Below, piece by piece: positions 34,282-47,289 of a stretch of 64,000 bases of DNA. Made by a program: the position numbers and the translations under genes. Below the pieces are notes generated by a model. The model was not told the DNA's origin and made no database searches. It saw nothing but the letters and a program-made list of their open reading frames with translations. The DNA comes from Chamaecyparis obtusa (taxonomy: Eukaryota > Streptophyta > Pinopsida > Cupressales > Cupressaceae), in assembly GCA_027943335.1 (NCBI GenBank), contig BSBK01008829.1, forward strand, positions 496,001-560,000. Direction: 5' to 3'. Every line of letters starts with the position of its first letter. The stretch's first letter is position 1.

Positions 34282-35144
34282 TGATGAAGGGTGCTCCCCT
34301 TAATACCACAAACACATAACAGAAATAGAGAAACAACAACAATATGCAAGAACAGAAAATTGGCTTCTTATTATCTCCACAAATGTGGAATTACAAACTT
34401 TCAGAATTACAATATGCAAAGCTACATGGGCATTCCCTTACAATATTCTGTAGGACAAAGCCTCGAATCAATACCCAGATCTACTACCCAGAACTATTCT
34501 GAACTGCCTAAGACAATAATACAGCCTTCCTTATATAGGCAATTTTCCACCGCCTGGGAAGGTTCCAGAATTTTAGCCAATAAGGCCGACCAAACTTAGA
34601 ATTATTTTTTTTTATTTTACATTTCATTACATCATAGTCGGCTCAAAATAAATTTTGAAACCCGAACATAAATTTTGAAGAAAAATCATTTTCTGCCATT
34701 TCAGGTGACCCAACTTCCGAAGACCATAAGTCATCACCAGTTGACCCGATTGACTATTGTAACCCCATTTCGGAAAGGGCGCGAGGAGCTCTACAACGCC
34801 TGAATCAAGCAAGCTTCATTCAGCCCAAAATTCGACCTCATCCGGGGCCTCTAAAGCCTTCAAAACTGAGTTCGAAGTTTCTGCACCCTGCTGCCAATAC
34901 CGAAAATCCTCAATATCTTCCAATAGACACTTGATCTGGCAATGAAACTTTACTGGCAGACTTATATGACCAAAATGATCCTCCAAGAAAGAAATCAGAT
35001 CATTCTGAGCACATACAAAAATTACCAAAATAGTAACTTTCCATAAATAGCAGCTCTGCACAAAATAGCCCTTATTGAATACAAAAATAGAAATATTTTT
35101 GGGTGATGCAAGATTGCTCTTACACCCAGGATGCTCCTGCATCA
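34282..35144 (-). repeat. Gypsy2 5' LTR
   Basis: 863 bp, the upstream LTR in element orientation. It matches 28770-29632 with about a dozen substitutions and no indels. Confidence 0.95.
34531..34537 (-). promoter_or_regulatory. Gypsy2 LTR TATA box
   Basis: TATATAA on the minus strand within the 5' LTR, in the sequence GCCTATATAAGGAAGG; also present in the other LTR near 29019. It is the likely core promoter. Confidence 0.6.
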
Positions 35145-35297
35145 AATTTCAATTAGGGCTTATAGATAGATGATCTACGCTTATCAATTTACAATTGTGA
35201 AAGCAAATTTGTGAAAATAGTCTGCAAGTGCTAGGTTCTCTATGATTTTTGTGAAAAATTAGAATGCTAAGATCATTTTGTAAAATTTAAATTTTCA

Positions 35298-35759
35298 ATG
35301 GACACTCCAATTCTTTTAAGATGCAATTCCTTTGAGGATCAGAAGGCCTTTTTGGGCTTGGTCACAGATCCAATCATGGTGTCTGTTGCTATGGAGTTGG
35401 GAGCCTTCACCAAGGAGGCTATAAGGATGATGCTAGGATGTGAATTTACGGAGAGTGAAAATAGGTATAGAGTTAATAGTAAAATTTCATCTCAGTTCTT
35501 GGCATCTCTATTGGACCTGGGGGGAAAAGGTGGATATTCTCATGCTTCTAGGGAAATTTTTCAGAGAAGAGTACCTCGACGACAATGTGAATGTTGTTGT
35601 ATTTGAATAAATTGGGTTTGGAATTACTTCGACAAATGATTTGCCTAGGATTCTACAACCAAGAGTAAATGTGCCTAGGAAACCATTGCTACTGAACCTT
35701 GATGTTGAGGAGCTCATGCGTCATCGGAAGTGGACACAGATTGGGAGTGATTTCCTCTA
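35298..35759 (+). pseudogene. Decayed ORF of unknown function
   Basis: Open from ATG 35298 (MDTPILLRCNSFEDQKAF) for about 80 codons. It then shifts frame near 35545-35575 and continues as 'EEYLDDNVNVVVFE', an in-frame stop, then 'LPRILQPRVNVPRKPLL' to TAG near 35757. Protein-like composition on both sides of the shift suggests one ancestral ~150-codon frame. No family is recognised. It lies 1 kb upstream of the larger decayed ORF on the same strand and may belong to the same element. Confidence 0.45.
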
Positions 35760-36804
35760 GAAGTGGCACCTACTAGAGGAAACTGAGGACTATTGATGGC
35801 TAGAAAAATTCTTTGAGATTATCCTCTCTTAAAATTTCCACACAAAAGGAAGGGAGCCTTAGCCAGATAGTACTTGAGTCTACCTAGTCTCTACTGTGTC
35901 TCCCTCTGGTGGTAGTAGCTTATTAGGGTTTTTGCAATGATGTAAATTGGAATCACGTATGTTTAAAATAAAAATAAAAAATGTATTAACAAATTCAAAG
36001 TGCTTTTCTTTTTTTCTTTGGCTATAAGAATAGTAATAGATATGGCCTATGGGCATCATTGAATTGTAATGAAATTTTGCCTAATATAATATAAAAAAAT
36101 TATGTTGCACTATTTGTTTCATGTAATAATTAAATGTTTCCAAACTTTATCATTTAATGGTGAGTGGTTCAAATTTCATGGATAAGGTATCCTTGAATGC
36201 ATGAATTGTAAGTGAATATAGTTAATGATTATATTCATTAGTGTGTGTTAAATTATTAATATTTTAAAATTGTGACAATCATTGAATTACGAGAGATGAA
36301 CGGTTGAAGTTGTATTTCAGAAGTATTATGGGTTTCAAAAACCTTTTTTGCAAAATTGCTCCGGAAACGTGACACATGTAATTCACCAAAAATATTACAT
36401 TCCATTATATCATGTGAAGATAAAAAATTAAAAGGATTCTGGAATTTTAGTTTAAATATTACATTTAATGAAAGGTTTTTAACATTTACTTTTTAAAAAA
36501 CTATCGACTTGTAGCAACAAAGCTAAAAAGAATTGTTGAACCATCAGCAAACATTTTGAGACTGTAATTTGTGAGACCCTTTGCCATTCTAACTTCTATC
36601 CATCTAGATTACAAAATTTAATTTTAGGTAAGATATCTATCTTGATTCATCTTGATTTGTTAATGCCAAAAGGTTAGTTTAACTTAATTTTGAAATTTAA
36701 ATTCTTGCATATACAATGGGGGTTTTCTTAATTAGTTAGTTATTATTTATGATTTTGTTAGTAAATATCTATGATTTTTTATTTTTTCATTCTTCCGAAG
36801 AACA
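35760..36804. other. AT-rich spacer, no gene seen
   Basis: No coding signal. The last ~200 bp before the ATG at 36805 are T-rich, but no clear promoter was identified. Confidence 0.4.
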
Positions 36805-39800
36805 ATGGGAAAAGAGAAAACTCAAGGCCAAGGGCAAGGAGATGGGAAACATTTAATAGACTGCAAAAATCTAGTAGAAATCCCTAGTTTCACTGATGAG
36901 AATCATGATATTTATGATCCTGCTATCGATGGTGAAAGGAGAGTTATAGAAATTAAACATACATTGTGCAGTAAGGAAACTAGGCCAAAGAGGTCTGAAT
37001 TTATAAAATTTAATCTAGCGATAGGTGCAAAAATGAATAAAGTTTCTTTGTGGGATGTTGGTTTGGGTTGCAGGCTATTACCTGAAGTTTTCCCTTTCCC
37101 AAAAATTGTCTTGATTTGTGCAAAAAATTATGATGAAGAAAGAAAAGAAATTGTGAATAAAATTAATCAAGCATACATTTTATCAATAATCCAGGAAGAA
37201 TTTATTAGTTTGCTAGACCTAGGGTTTGACCGAAAAAATTGTAATGTCCATATTGAATTGGGATTGGTGGCAGAGTAATATGAGGAAATCATTCCAAATG
37301 CAAAACATTCATTTATAAAGGGTCCGATAGTTGTAGAGGAAAAGGCTTCATTGTGTGAGAACCATAAACCTCCTTATGATTTTAACATTTTTGTGCCATG
37401 GGTTCAGGATACTATATCCTCACTAGCATTTTGCCTGGGACTGGAAAACAATAGGGAACTGGGTGCCAACATTCTTTAATTGATTTGGGATATCCATTGT
37501 GTTAATGAACCAATAAGATATAATTTTGTTGGACATGTGCTTCAATCGATGCAAGAACAATTAGCATTGATTAAAAGAGGGAATTCTAAGATATTTAGGT
37601 TCACAACCTACTTGTGCTATCTTCTGCTAGCCAAGCATGCTGAAATATTAATGAGCAACAACAACAAGCTTGAAATTCAGAGGGGGATAGGACCGATAGG
37701 TACTCCAATATATAACTAGACACCTTAGATAAGGATGTATGATAATATAAGGAATTAAAATAATTTTGTAGACTTCTTTTCAACACCATTGTACAATAAA
37801 ATAACAAGAACTTCAATGCCCAGATTGTCTTCTTCATGTAGGGATTGCATCCAACTTGGAAGCATAATTCAATTCGTTGAGTGGCACTCAATGGAAGAAT
37901 ACACTGTGCTAAGGTTTTACTGATCAGAAATACAACCCCACAAACTTCCAATGGATCTCACAAATAGGGTGTTTTTAGTAGAATATGTACTACAACTAGA
38001 GAGTACAGATAGACTCTTTGTTGGCTAGTCGAAGAAGACCATATTCCCTTGCTTACGTTTCTGAATTAGAGGGTTAACATTTGAGAGAAAGGCATTCAAA
38101 GTGGCAAAATTATTTTTAGAAATTTTTCAATTTGATTTAGAGTGGGACTGGAAGTATGATCCACTCAACCTCATTCAAACAATGCTTATTGTTAATAAGA
38201 ACTCTACAGGAAAAAAATTTAGTTGAATAGTTGTCATTACAAATTATGACATTAATAAACCAGGGCATTATACAACCTAGGATGTCCTACAATTTCAATG
38301 AAAAGTTGCTCATCCATCAAACATAAAAATAACAAACAAAATAGAAAAATATTGTAAGCATAAAAACTGGACTCAAATGAAAATGAATGATTTTTGGAGT
38401 ATGAGAAAGGATCTTAGTGAACCAGAGACCAACGTAGATCTGGATGACATAGACGATGATATAGATTTTAGCAAATTGTGGAATTTGGAGCATCCTACCA
38501 CAACATACGATAGCAGTGATGAGGATGAAAATGTAGATAATGAGGATAATAATCCACCAATTGCATTTACTCTAGGGTGTCAAAGTAGAGTCAACGACTA
38601 CCAGAAAAAAGTATATAGAAAAGGGGCAATCATTGTGGAAAAAATGGGCTATAAAGGTGGTAGTTTGGGTCCCATAGGAGAAGGCATTTGGAATGCAATT
38701 GTTACACAAAATAATGATCATGGTGCAGGCCTTGGGTTTGGATTTGGAATGGACTCATTATATTCATCAGGAACCACTATGCCCATAAGAACATCCATTG
38801 CGATGGGTAAGATAAGGGAATCTACTGCTACTGGGTCTAGTAGTGACACTAGTGCCAATGGAATTGGGAAACTTATACAACAAGTTCCCTCTCTAAAGAG
38901 GCCAGTAGAATCTACACAAAATCCCATAGAAGAGGATAGTGTCAAGAAGAAAAAGGTTTCTAGATCATTGACACTCGATCCTAAATAACTATTTGCAATT
39001 TTAGGTTCAACAAAAGCCTCTAAAATTTTAAATCCTCAAACAAAATTAGTTAGATCAACATGCATTGAAAGCTCTACTTCACCTTTCAAATATTCAATTC
39101 CTTCTGCAACACTAGATTTTTGTTTCAAATATTTCTATAATAAATTTTTAGAAACAACAACCAAGAATAAGGAAATAAAGAATGCATTGTAGACTGATGC
39201 CCTTACTACAGCTGTAGAGGAACAACTTGCATACAAGGTTTTTCCAACATATGACCCAAAGAGAGACATGATGGAGTTCATGGTTGTTATTCCACCCAAA
39301 AAAGATGGAAACCCACCAAACTTAAATAGATACATTTGAATTTCAAGTTAGCACTCTCCAAATGGATTTTTCCGAAGTTCAAAATGTCGACAAAATCAAT
39401 GTGTCAAAGTCTATGAATCAAGTGGTCTAGAGTGCACTGCTAACACTAGAAAGAGAGAAAAGTAAGCTCAAGAAAAATATAGAAAAGTTATAGGCAGATG
39501 TTGCCATTGAAAAAGAAAACATGAAAGCTTCAGAGAACAATTTGAAAGAATTACATAAAAAGATTAAAAAATTATCCTCTACATTAGCAAATACAGAGAA
39601 GGGACATGTGGAGGTAGTAGTGAAGGAACATGAGTAGGCAGAACTAAAGGCACTGAGGAGAAAATTGGTAGAAATTAGTGAAAAATTAGAGGAAGAAAGA
39701 GCCACTTCACAAAAGTTATTTAAAACCGTGGAGGGTAATGTTGCCTCCAACCAAGAATTGAAAAAGAAATTGGACTCTCAGGCGGATAAAGAAAATCATT

Positions 39801-40288
39801 GTGAACACAAAGTAGTGGAAGAGAGAAATAATTGTGAAAAAATGGCAGAAGAACTAAAGAAGGCCAATAATACAATTGAAAATTTAACAAATACTAGTAA
39901 TAATTTTGTGAAGATTACAAAAGAACACATTTGGGACCAAATATTGGGGACGTCTCATAGCTTGTGTGAGTGGTTTGAAATGCTTCAAAGTATGAGAGTA
40001 TGTTATTTGATGCTCCATAAGAACTTTGAAAAGAACATGGATGTTGTTAAGAAAAAAAAGAAAGAAAAAGATATTATGCAACAACTATACAGTAAGAGTG
40101 ATAGTTATCTATCAAACAAGGGAATTAGCACCCATGTTGATGCCTTAGTAAATATATCAAGTATCATTCAAAAATGTGAGAAGCTCTAGAAAGAAAAAGA
40201 ATTAGATGACAAAGTTAAGAAGAAGATCACAAAGATGGAAAAAAGGAAAGAGAATTTAGATATTCATAGTTTTCCTAAGGGACACTGA
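36805..40288 (+). pseudogene. Decayed ~1,160-codon ORF with G-patch-like segment and coiled coil
   Basis: From ATG 36805 (MGKEKTQGQGQG), one frame runs 845 codons to 39339 with about a dozen stops but no frameshift. A shift near 39335 then carries the protein into another frame to TGA 40286. The middle region (37500-37950) is helix-rich and unrecognised. Codons at ~38380-38560 encode an acidic stretch. 38620-38750 encodes 'GAIIVEKMGYKGGSLGPIGEGI', split here by convention as GAIIVEKMGY then GGSLGPIGEGI, followed by GAGLGFGFG. That pattern resembles the glycine-rich RNA-binding G-patch. 39440-40190 encodes a long Glu/Lys/Leu coiled coil. No pol domain is seen, and no LTRs were found around it. 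It may be a transposon-borne ORF or a dead gene. Confidence 0.55.
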
Positions 40289-40783
40289 TACATTTGAGTT
40301 CTTTTTCTGATGGTAGGGCCATTAGAATTCTTGCAATATCCGGCTAATTAAGAGAGACCACCCACCATTGCAAATTTGTAGTCAAAAACATCGACAACTA
40401 GAATAGGAGTTGTAATTACAATGACTATGGCCATCAAAATATGCATCCGAACAGGGCTGCCAACATGGTGAACATGTTGTCTAGTCTAATTTTTTACTAT
40501 CGTGATTCTAATGGACATGTGATGGAGATTTTGTACATGTGATGACTATCTATCAAATATTTCTGATATATAGCTATTGTTTGTACTCTTTTTCCATAGG
40601 TTATTCTATGGTTACCATCATAATTGTGATGGTTTCACTATTTTTTTTCAAATATATATATATATATTTGTCATATGTGGAGTGAGACCTTAAATTATTG
40701 AGCTTCTCTTTGTTCCAAGAATAGTTTAACATTCTCTACTTAACATGGCCAACCACGTGAATGTGGAAGCTCATCTAGCCCAT
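40289..40783. other. Noncoding AT-rich DNA
   Basis: No gene seen. A short TATA microsatellite lies near 40650-40668. Confidence 0.4.
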
Positions 40784-40874
40784 CCTAGGATCCTCTTATG
40801 ACCCTTTACAAAACTTTAAGACCTCTAGAATGTATTCTTAGGGATCGTAAAGGGTCATAAGGGGTCTTGGGACA
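40784..40874. repeat. Short inverted repeat
   Basis: CCTCTTATGACCCTTTAC at the left pairs with GTAAAGGGTCATAAGGGG at the right, across ~35 bases. It lies directly against the larger foldback on its right. Confidence 0.75.
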
Positions 40875-41274
40875 CAACAACTAAGAAAAATAAATGTAGG
40901 CATCATGGTCACAATTTTTTGGAGACAAAACATAATTTAATACTATACCCAAATGATACAACACAACCACTACTCCTCCAGTTCTAAGTTGACACTACGG
41001 GATCCAAAAACCATAGATAAGGAATAAATTTAGAGAGCATAGTTGGAGGGCCATGATGACAAAAATAAAATAGGGACCCTATATTATATTGGTTGTTACA
41101 ACCCTCCTCCACTCTCTAAATTTATTGCTTATTTATGACTTCTGGATCCTGCAGTGTCAACTTAGAACTAGAGGAGTAGTGGTTGTGTTGCATCATTTGG
41201 GTATAGCATTCAATTATGTTTTGTCTCCAAATAATTGTGACCATGATATCTACATTTATGTTTTTTAGTTGTTG
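40875..41274. repeat. Foldback element with ~170-bp arms
   Basis: ~40875-41051 is the reverse complement of ~41101-41274 with minor mismatches, around a ~50-bp centre. Shared landmarks include TTTGGAGACAAAACATAATT, CCAAATGAT and TCTAAGTTGACACT. It begins CAACAACTAA and ends TTAGTTGTTG. It has no coding capacity. Confidence 0.88.
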
Positions 41275-44200
41275 TTTTTATTTGCATGTTCATAATGTGT
41301 TTGATTTCTCTCCCTCGCATCAAAAATTAGATTTTCCTACTCCGAATCGAGAATGCACGTGCAACACAACCTGAATATGCATGGATAGTAGGTGGAGTTG
41401 AGAAGACTCAGTATGTGGACATTTTTTTAATAGGTCAAAATTACAATGTTTGTGATGATCTATAACTTAAAATATGCAATTAAGGACCTCTATAAAAAAT
41501 GCAAACCTGTTAGATATTGCAACTCCACCTAATATCCTATGCATATGAATTGAGATTGCATATTGAACTAGGCATCTCCTTCTTCATTTCCTGAAACCAA
41601 GAGATTATCATAGTTAACATCTAAAACCATTATTGAACTTTTTTTTTAATTAAAAACTACACTCGCACTTGCACCGAAAGAAGGTTCAAGGGATACACCG
41701 ATAGGTAATTTATTTGAAAGCATAATGAAACCTTAACATAAAAAATGGAAGTGTATTCAAGTGTCCTACAAGAATTCTTAATTGTAGAAGGAAGTCTGGT
41801 ATATTACAAAATTCATTTTCGATGATTTGAATGTAAATTATAGTTGTATTGTACTCTTTGTAGGACCTCTACAAAAAATAAACCATAGTTTGCAAATGCA
41901 ATGGAACAAATAAGGAAATGGTGTATGATTATCAATGAATAGCATGTGTTTCATCATTTTTTATCAGCTAGCGTGAAAGTGTACAAGAGAAAAAGTTTAA
42001 ATTATCAGGAAACAAATTTCTACCTTAAATGAGGGAAGATAAATATCTAAATTGAAGCATATAAAAAGAGGGTGGGTAAGTAACATAACATACCCAAACT
42101 TAGTTTGATATCAGTAAAAGTCGAGCTGATTCTTTCTTTTTGTTTCCTCTTATTGATCAGGTATTGTGAAACTATAGATCAAGAGAAAAAATGAAAATTT
42201 GTAGGAAGCATAGAGATGACATATTGAATTAAATATCAAGCTGACATAAACAAGGAGACTAACACATGTAAAAATTTTAGAAGTGATTTTAAATCTTTCA
42301 CATAATAAATGGTTGCAAAAATGAAATATTTATTTGGACAACCAATGAAATTTTTTTAAATGTGGTATATAGAGATTAGTAGCTAGCATTTAGTCTATTT
42401 AAATGTCTTAGTGAGCCATTATGTTATAACTATATTAACATATACTGTGTATGGATTATTATGGGTTTGTAACTTTGTATTCTTATTTGTTGAATGCAAC
42501 AATAGGAATAAAGTGTGATTGCCTTGATCATACATATGTATACAAAAGAACAAATATTACAAGAGAAATATGAGTATACAGAGCATGAAGCACAATAATT
42601 TGTCAAGGGTAGTAAAAGGAAACAAAAAAATCACAAGGAATTTGATGAGTCCATAGTGGTCCAATACCCTTCTACAAGCTGACATTCAAAGTAGAAAGTG
42701 AGTGGATTACATTGATGGTGGATTTTTATCAAAATGTGCAGCATATGCAACACTTTTATTTGTTTACTAATGTGCTACAAACTTCAAAATGCAAGGAATG
42801 AAAACAATGGAAATGCAATAACTTTATGAAAATATCTATGTAGAAAATCAAAATCTGAACATATAAATAATTGCAGATTTTGCAACACCTCCACCTACTT
42901 GTTTATGTTATATATAGTGATTTAATGTACCTTCACGAGGTACTAGAAATGGTTGGTAGCTTATCCTGAAACATAGCATGGAAGACTTTTTAAATGCAAT
43001 ATTCACTAGAAATTTCTGTTATAAATCAGACTCTATCCAACAAAGGCATGTAGTGTAATGTTAAGAAGATGCATTTGTAAAAAGAGTGGCCCAAGTTTAA
43101 ATTACCAAGTTGCAACATGTTAGGCCATAAATTGGAGAATGTATGTATGTGTAATAGCATAAGAGAAAAATGAAATGCAGAGACAACTATTTAAAAAGTG
43201 AATAGAAAGTATTGTTACTTATCAAATCAATTTGCATTGATCCAATCACATGATGAGTTGGTGTTTATCAAATTTCATGAGAAAAACTAAAATCCATGAT
43301 ATACTAAATGAACCTAAGTCATTCTTATCAATAATTACTAGGAACCATATTGCTAACTAAGACATACTCGAACCTAATTAATGTTAGTGTACATATACCA
43401 TTTAACTAATCAAGAAATGTGTTTAGTGAAGTATAGAATTTAAAAATAAGGACCCATAGACATAGTAATATTGATAAAAGACACATATGGCTCCACTTTG
43501 AATTTTGGACACTTAGTGGTCTATCTCATATGGCTATATCTAATATCTTTAGATTGATAAAAGCAAGGTTCAGACTGGACCTAGATCTGGGTGTTTCTAA
43601 GAAAAAAATGGCAACATAGAAATGTTTACCTAGGAAAACATAGGGCTACAATCAATCTTTTCATACCAAAAATATTGCTATTAGATTAATACATAGGGCT
43701 CCACAACATAAAGAATATTTCTCAAAGCAAAGTACATGTCCATATTGTAGAAATGGAAAAGAAACAACAAGAAAACAAAGAAAAACAAATAACAAAGAAA
43801 ATACTACAAATAAATAATCACCAACAATAATACACATAATTCAAATAACAATACTCTATTTCAAAATAGGGGATGCTCTATTTTGGAGGGTAGGAAAAAA
43901 TATGATCTTTATTTTAGATCCGTAAAAATGAAAATTATAACTTACAATATGCAAGCTAAGCACATGTTTAAAACAATGTTGTTTAAAAAAATATGGTGGA
44001 AAACCCTATAGTTCACTGCTTCTAACAATAGTTTGAATAGTATAGGAACTTCTTTTTAGTGCATGTTGACTCATTGAAACCTATAGTAAAAATGCATTGA
44101 TTTATTTTCTACATAAAGGATCCCTCTTAACATAATTCAAACAAAGAACTATCTAATTTAAAAAAACCAAATAATCCATTGCATGTTATGAAAAGGAGAA

Positions 44201-44573
44201 CTAGAATTTTAAATTTAAACTAAAGATACATGATTCTTTTAAGTGCAACATCAATCTTCACATATCTACTATTACATATTTCTTCTTAAGTCGTCAATTA
44301 GGAGTTCACTTCAAATTCTATAGGAAAGAGAGAACTGCATTAACATAAAGGTGCATCTAAGAACATCTGAAGTTGTGTAAGTTCAGGTAAGAACAATGTC
44401 TGCAAAATCTTTAAAATCTACAATCTAGCTACCCTAAAATAAAAGCAGAAGTAGTAAGTACTATAGAGAATCTACTTTAAAAACCATCCTAAAATCATCC
44501 ATCAATGCAAAGTAAATAAGCTTAAATCAAAATTTGTATATTAGATTGAATGGGATGCTAGACATATATAGAC
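41275..44573. other. 3.3 kb AT-rich DNA without recognisable genes
   Basis: No sustained open frame, RNA gene or element terminus was recognised. Its right end supplies the D2 target site TAGAC (44569-44573). Confidence 0.45.
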
Positions 44574-45613
44574 TATTGGCATTAAGAAGAATTGCCACTA
44601 GTGACAACACTTATTTGCATTCTGGGTGCAAACCGAGCAGACAGTGCAAACTGAGCAGACAGTGCAAACCGAGCAGACAGTGCAAACTGAGCAAGTTAGT
44701 ACAAACCGAACAGGACAATGTAAACCGAGTAACATCATGTCTACCGAGTCACTAGTATTTACTGAGTTCAAAACCTACCGAGTGATCAGTATGAACCATG
44801 CCTTCACTTCTACTGAGTGCATGACGATGCCGAGTAATGCAGTGGACACCGAGTATCAGAAAGTCACCGAGTCAGTTTGTAGGAACCGTGTAACCATACT
44901 TGGGCTGACTTAGTAGCACTTATGTTTATTTGTCAAGCCGACTTTGTAATTGTGATTGTAATTAATTGTTTAAGACTTGTATATAAACAATGTTGTAAAA
45001 ATGTCAAGAAGCAAAAATGAAAGAAGAATATATGTGGAAAAGAAAGAAAGGCAGAGATAAGCGAATTACAAAGGGCTTCAGCAGTATAAGGAACAGCAAA
45101 GACAAATTCATCACAGAAGGTGATCAGTACATCAGCGAATCTCAATCAGCAATCCAGTTGCAAAGCAAGAGATCTACTGTTTCATCCTAACAGGTGAATC
45201 AGTACTAAATCCTTTAACCGGGTAGACTTAACAGTCTTTTGTAAAATCTCTTTACCGAGTGCATACTTCATTGTATGTTTTGTAAATCCTTTAACAAGGT
45301 GGATTTAGCAATCCTTATTGCTCCTAACAGGGCAGATCATCAGAAGTGATCAAATTGTAAGCCTTAACCGGCCAACTTTATTCTGCAGTATTAAAGCTTT
45401 GTGGGTTTCATCCCCACCCCAGTTTTACTTTCTTTTTGGAAGGTTTCTGGGTAACCAAATCTATGTGTCATTATTGTAAATGCTCTTAAGTTTCATGCTT
45501 TCTGTATGCAAAGGTTAAAGTAAATTACATATCAATAATTGAAAGAAAATTTGGAGTTACTGATTCACCCCTCCCCTCTCAGTAACTCGGTTAATTCCTA
45601 AATATTTCCAAAA
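44574..45613 (+). repeat. D2 5' LTR
   Basis: 1,040 bp. It is terminus-mutated at both ends (TA... and ...CCAAAA for TG...CCAACA). It carries the CCGAG-rich U3 and a TATATAA box near 44980. Confidence 0.92.
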
Positions 45614-45615
45614 AT

Positions 45616-45627
45616 TGGTATCAGAGC
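45616..45627 (+). promoter_or_regulatory. D2 primer-binding site (initiator tRNA-Met)
   Basis: TGGTATCAGAGC just inside the 5' LTR, identical to D1. Confidence 0.92.
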
Positions 45628-45679
45628 GGCATTGGTTCTCAAGACAAAGCTTAACTAGCTTCAGCAAAGATCCAGGACA

Positions 45680-46873
45680 ATGGAGGTATTCAAACTGAAC
45701 AAGGTGATTGAAAATGAAAAGCTAGATCTGGAAATGGCCATAGCTAAACTCAAAGAAGCAAAAGAACATCTTTCCCAATCCCTAAGAAGAAGGAAGGAAC
45801 TTGCAAATCAGATGAATGATCAGAATTACATTGAAGAAAAAATTGAAGATCTTTTTCACTCAAATAACTCAGATGAAGCAAACAATGCTGTCAAAGAACT
45901 CCTAGAAAAGAATGGGTCTCTGCAGGAAGAAGTGAGAAAATTGAAAAGAGAACAAGAGCTACACTCTACAAGATTCTGTGAGATCTTGGAATGAAGAAAC
46001 AAGTTGAAAGATGAATTAGATGCAAGGAACATTGAAGTCCAAAATAAAACCCTTCAGCTAGAAAACCTAATTGATCAGATCTCTCATACAAATGAGGAAA
46101 TTCTGAATCTAAGATTAGAAATAGAAACCACAAGAGAAGAACTAAGATCTGAAAAGGAAATCAATCTAAGATTGGTGGATGACCTAAATGCTGAAAAACA
46201 AATCAATGAAGGAATGCTGAAAAGTCAAGAAGACTTGAATCAGCTGTATGAGCGAAATCTTCATAGGCAAAAAGGAAAAGCAGGACTTGGATACAAAGGA
46301 GAAGGCGAATCCTCTAAGAAAGGTACTCAAAGAAATCAAAAACCTACTTGTAATCATTGTGGTAAAATAGGACATACTTCAAATAAATGTTGGAATAATG
46401 AAAAAGTAGAATTCAATGGAAAATGTTACAACTACAATCAACCTGGTCACAAAGCAAATGAATGCAGGGAAAAACCAAGATTCAGAGGTAATTGTCACAA
46501 GTGCAACAAACAAGGTCACAAGGCATCTGAGTGCAGATCCAAGACATTTAATCCAGTAGAACAAATTATGAAAGCAATGTTTGGATGGGACTACAACACC
46601 TGGTGTAGATGTCATTACTGTGGAGAATATGGACACATTGGCATGAATTGCATAAAACATCATCTAAGGAAAAGAGATACTACCGTAAGATGCTTCAAAT
46701 GCACTAAACTCGGTCACATAGCCAGAAACTGCATGAATGCTAGTGAAGTTGAAGATGGAAAGAAGAATGAAGCAACTAAGGTCAGGAAACAGGTGAGACA
46801 AAAATGGATTCCTAAATCTACCGAGCAATCCAGTCCAAGTAATGGAATGGATGGCTCTACCGACTCAAACTAA
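45680..46873 (+). pseudogene. D2 ORF1: coiled-coil, CCHC-knuckle protein
   Basis: The same 397-codon frame and length as D1 ORF1, interrupted by one TGA (45992-45994) where D1 has CAG. The region after the stop is open to TAA 46871. It includes the basic linker and the knuckle block: CNHCGKIGHTSNKC, a second knuckle with Cys changed to Tyr (CYNYNQPGHKANEC), CHKCNKQGHKASEC, CHYCGEYGHIGMNC, and an intact fifth, CFKCTKLGHIARNC. Conservation between copies, with different disabling changes, shows that the ancestral frame was continuous. The role is inferred as RNA binding, capsid-like. Confidence 0.87.
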
Positions 46874-46983
46874 ATTTCTAAGAAAGCACTGGAACTGTAT
46901 TCTCATAGACCAATCTCAAGCAGTTCCAGAACTGAATTAAAAGAAAGATCTAAATCAGCATACAAGATGCAGTAAGATCATAG

Positions 46984-47050
46984 GGAGGTCGGTATCAGTC
47001 TTCACCGAGCAAGGTCGGTACCCGTCTTTACCGAGCAAGGTCAGAGCAAT
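46984..47050 (+). promoter_or_regulatory. D2 spacer mini-hairpins
   Basis: Repeats of GGTCGGTA...CTTTACCGAGC in the 416-bp gap before ORF2, corresponding to 11014-11130 in D1. The second unit is extended (GGTACCCGTC), yet still pairs TCGGTA with TACCGA. Confidence 0.5.
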
Positions 47051-47289
47051 ATGAATTCTCGAGTTCACCGAGTTGCGAAGTCTTTATCGAGCAATTAATT
47101 CTTAGTGGGTGACAGTCTGTCAGAATTCATACCCTAATTTGTACTGAGCATTAATGACAGAGTTGTAAACAAAAAGCAAGTAATCGAACTCATTCTTCAC
47201 CGCGAACCTTTAGCACTTTGAGAGCAGAAAATTTCAAGAGCAACCCAGCGATTCAATACTTTTGTGAAAGGAATTTTCTGTGAGCTACC

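Larger units (their letters stand above)
28770..35144 (-). mobile_element. Gypsy2: complete-length chromodomain Ty3/gypsy element
   Basis: 6,375 bp on the minus strand, with equal 863-bp LTRs (28770-29632, 34282-35144), TG...CA ends and a perfect AATTT target duplication (28765-28769, 35145-35149). The LTRs differ at roughly a dozen positions, so the insertion is moderately recent. Protein order is gag, protease, RT, RNase H, integrase, chromodomain. All occur in a single minus-strand frame with no frameshift, but with eight nonsense changes. Confidence 0.95.
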
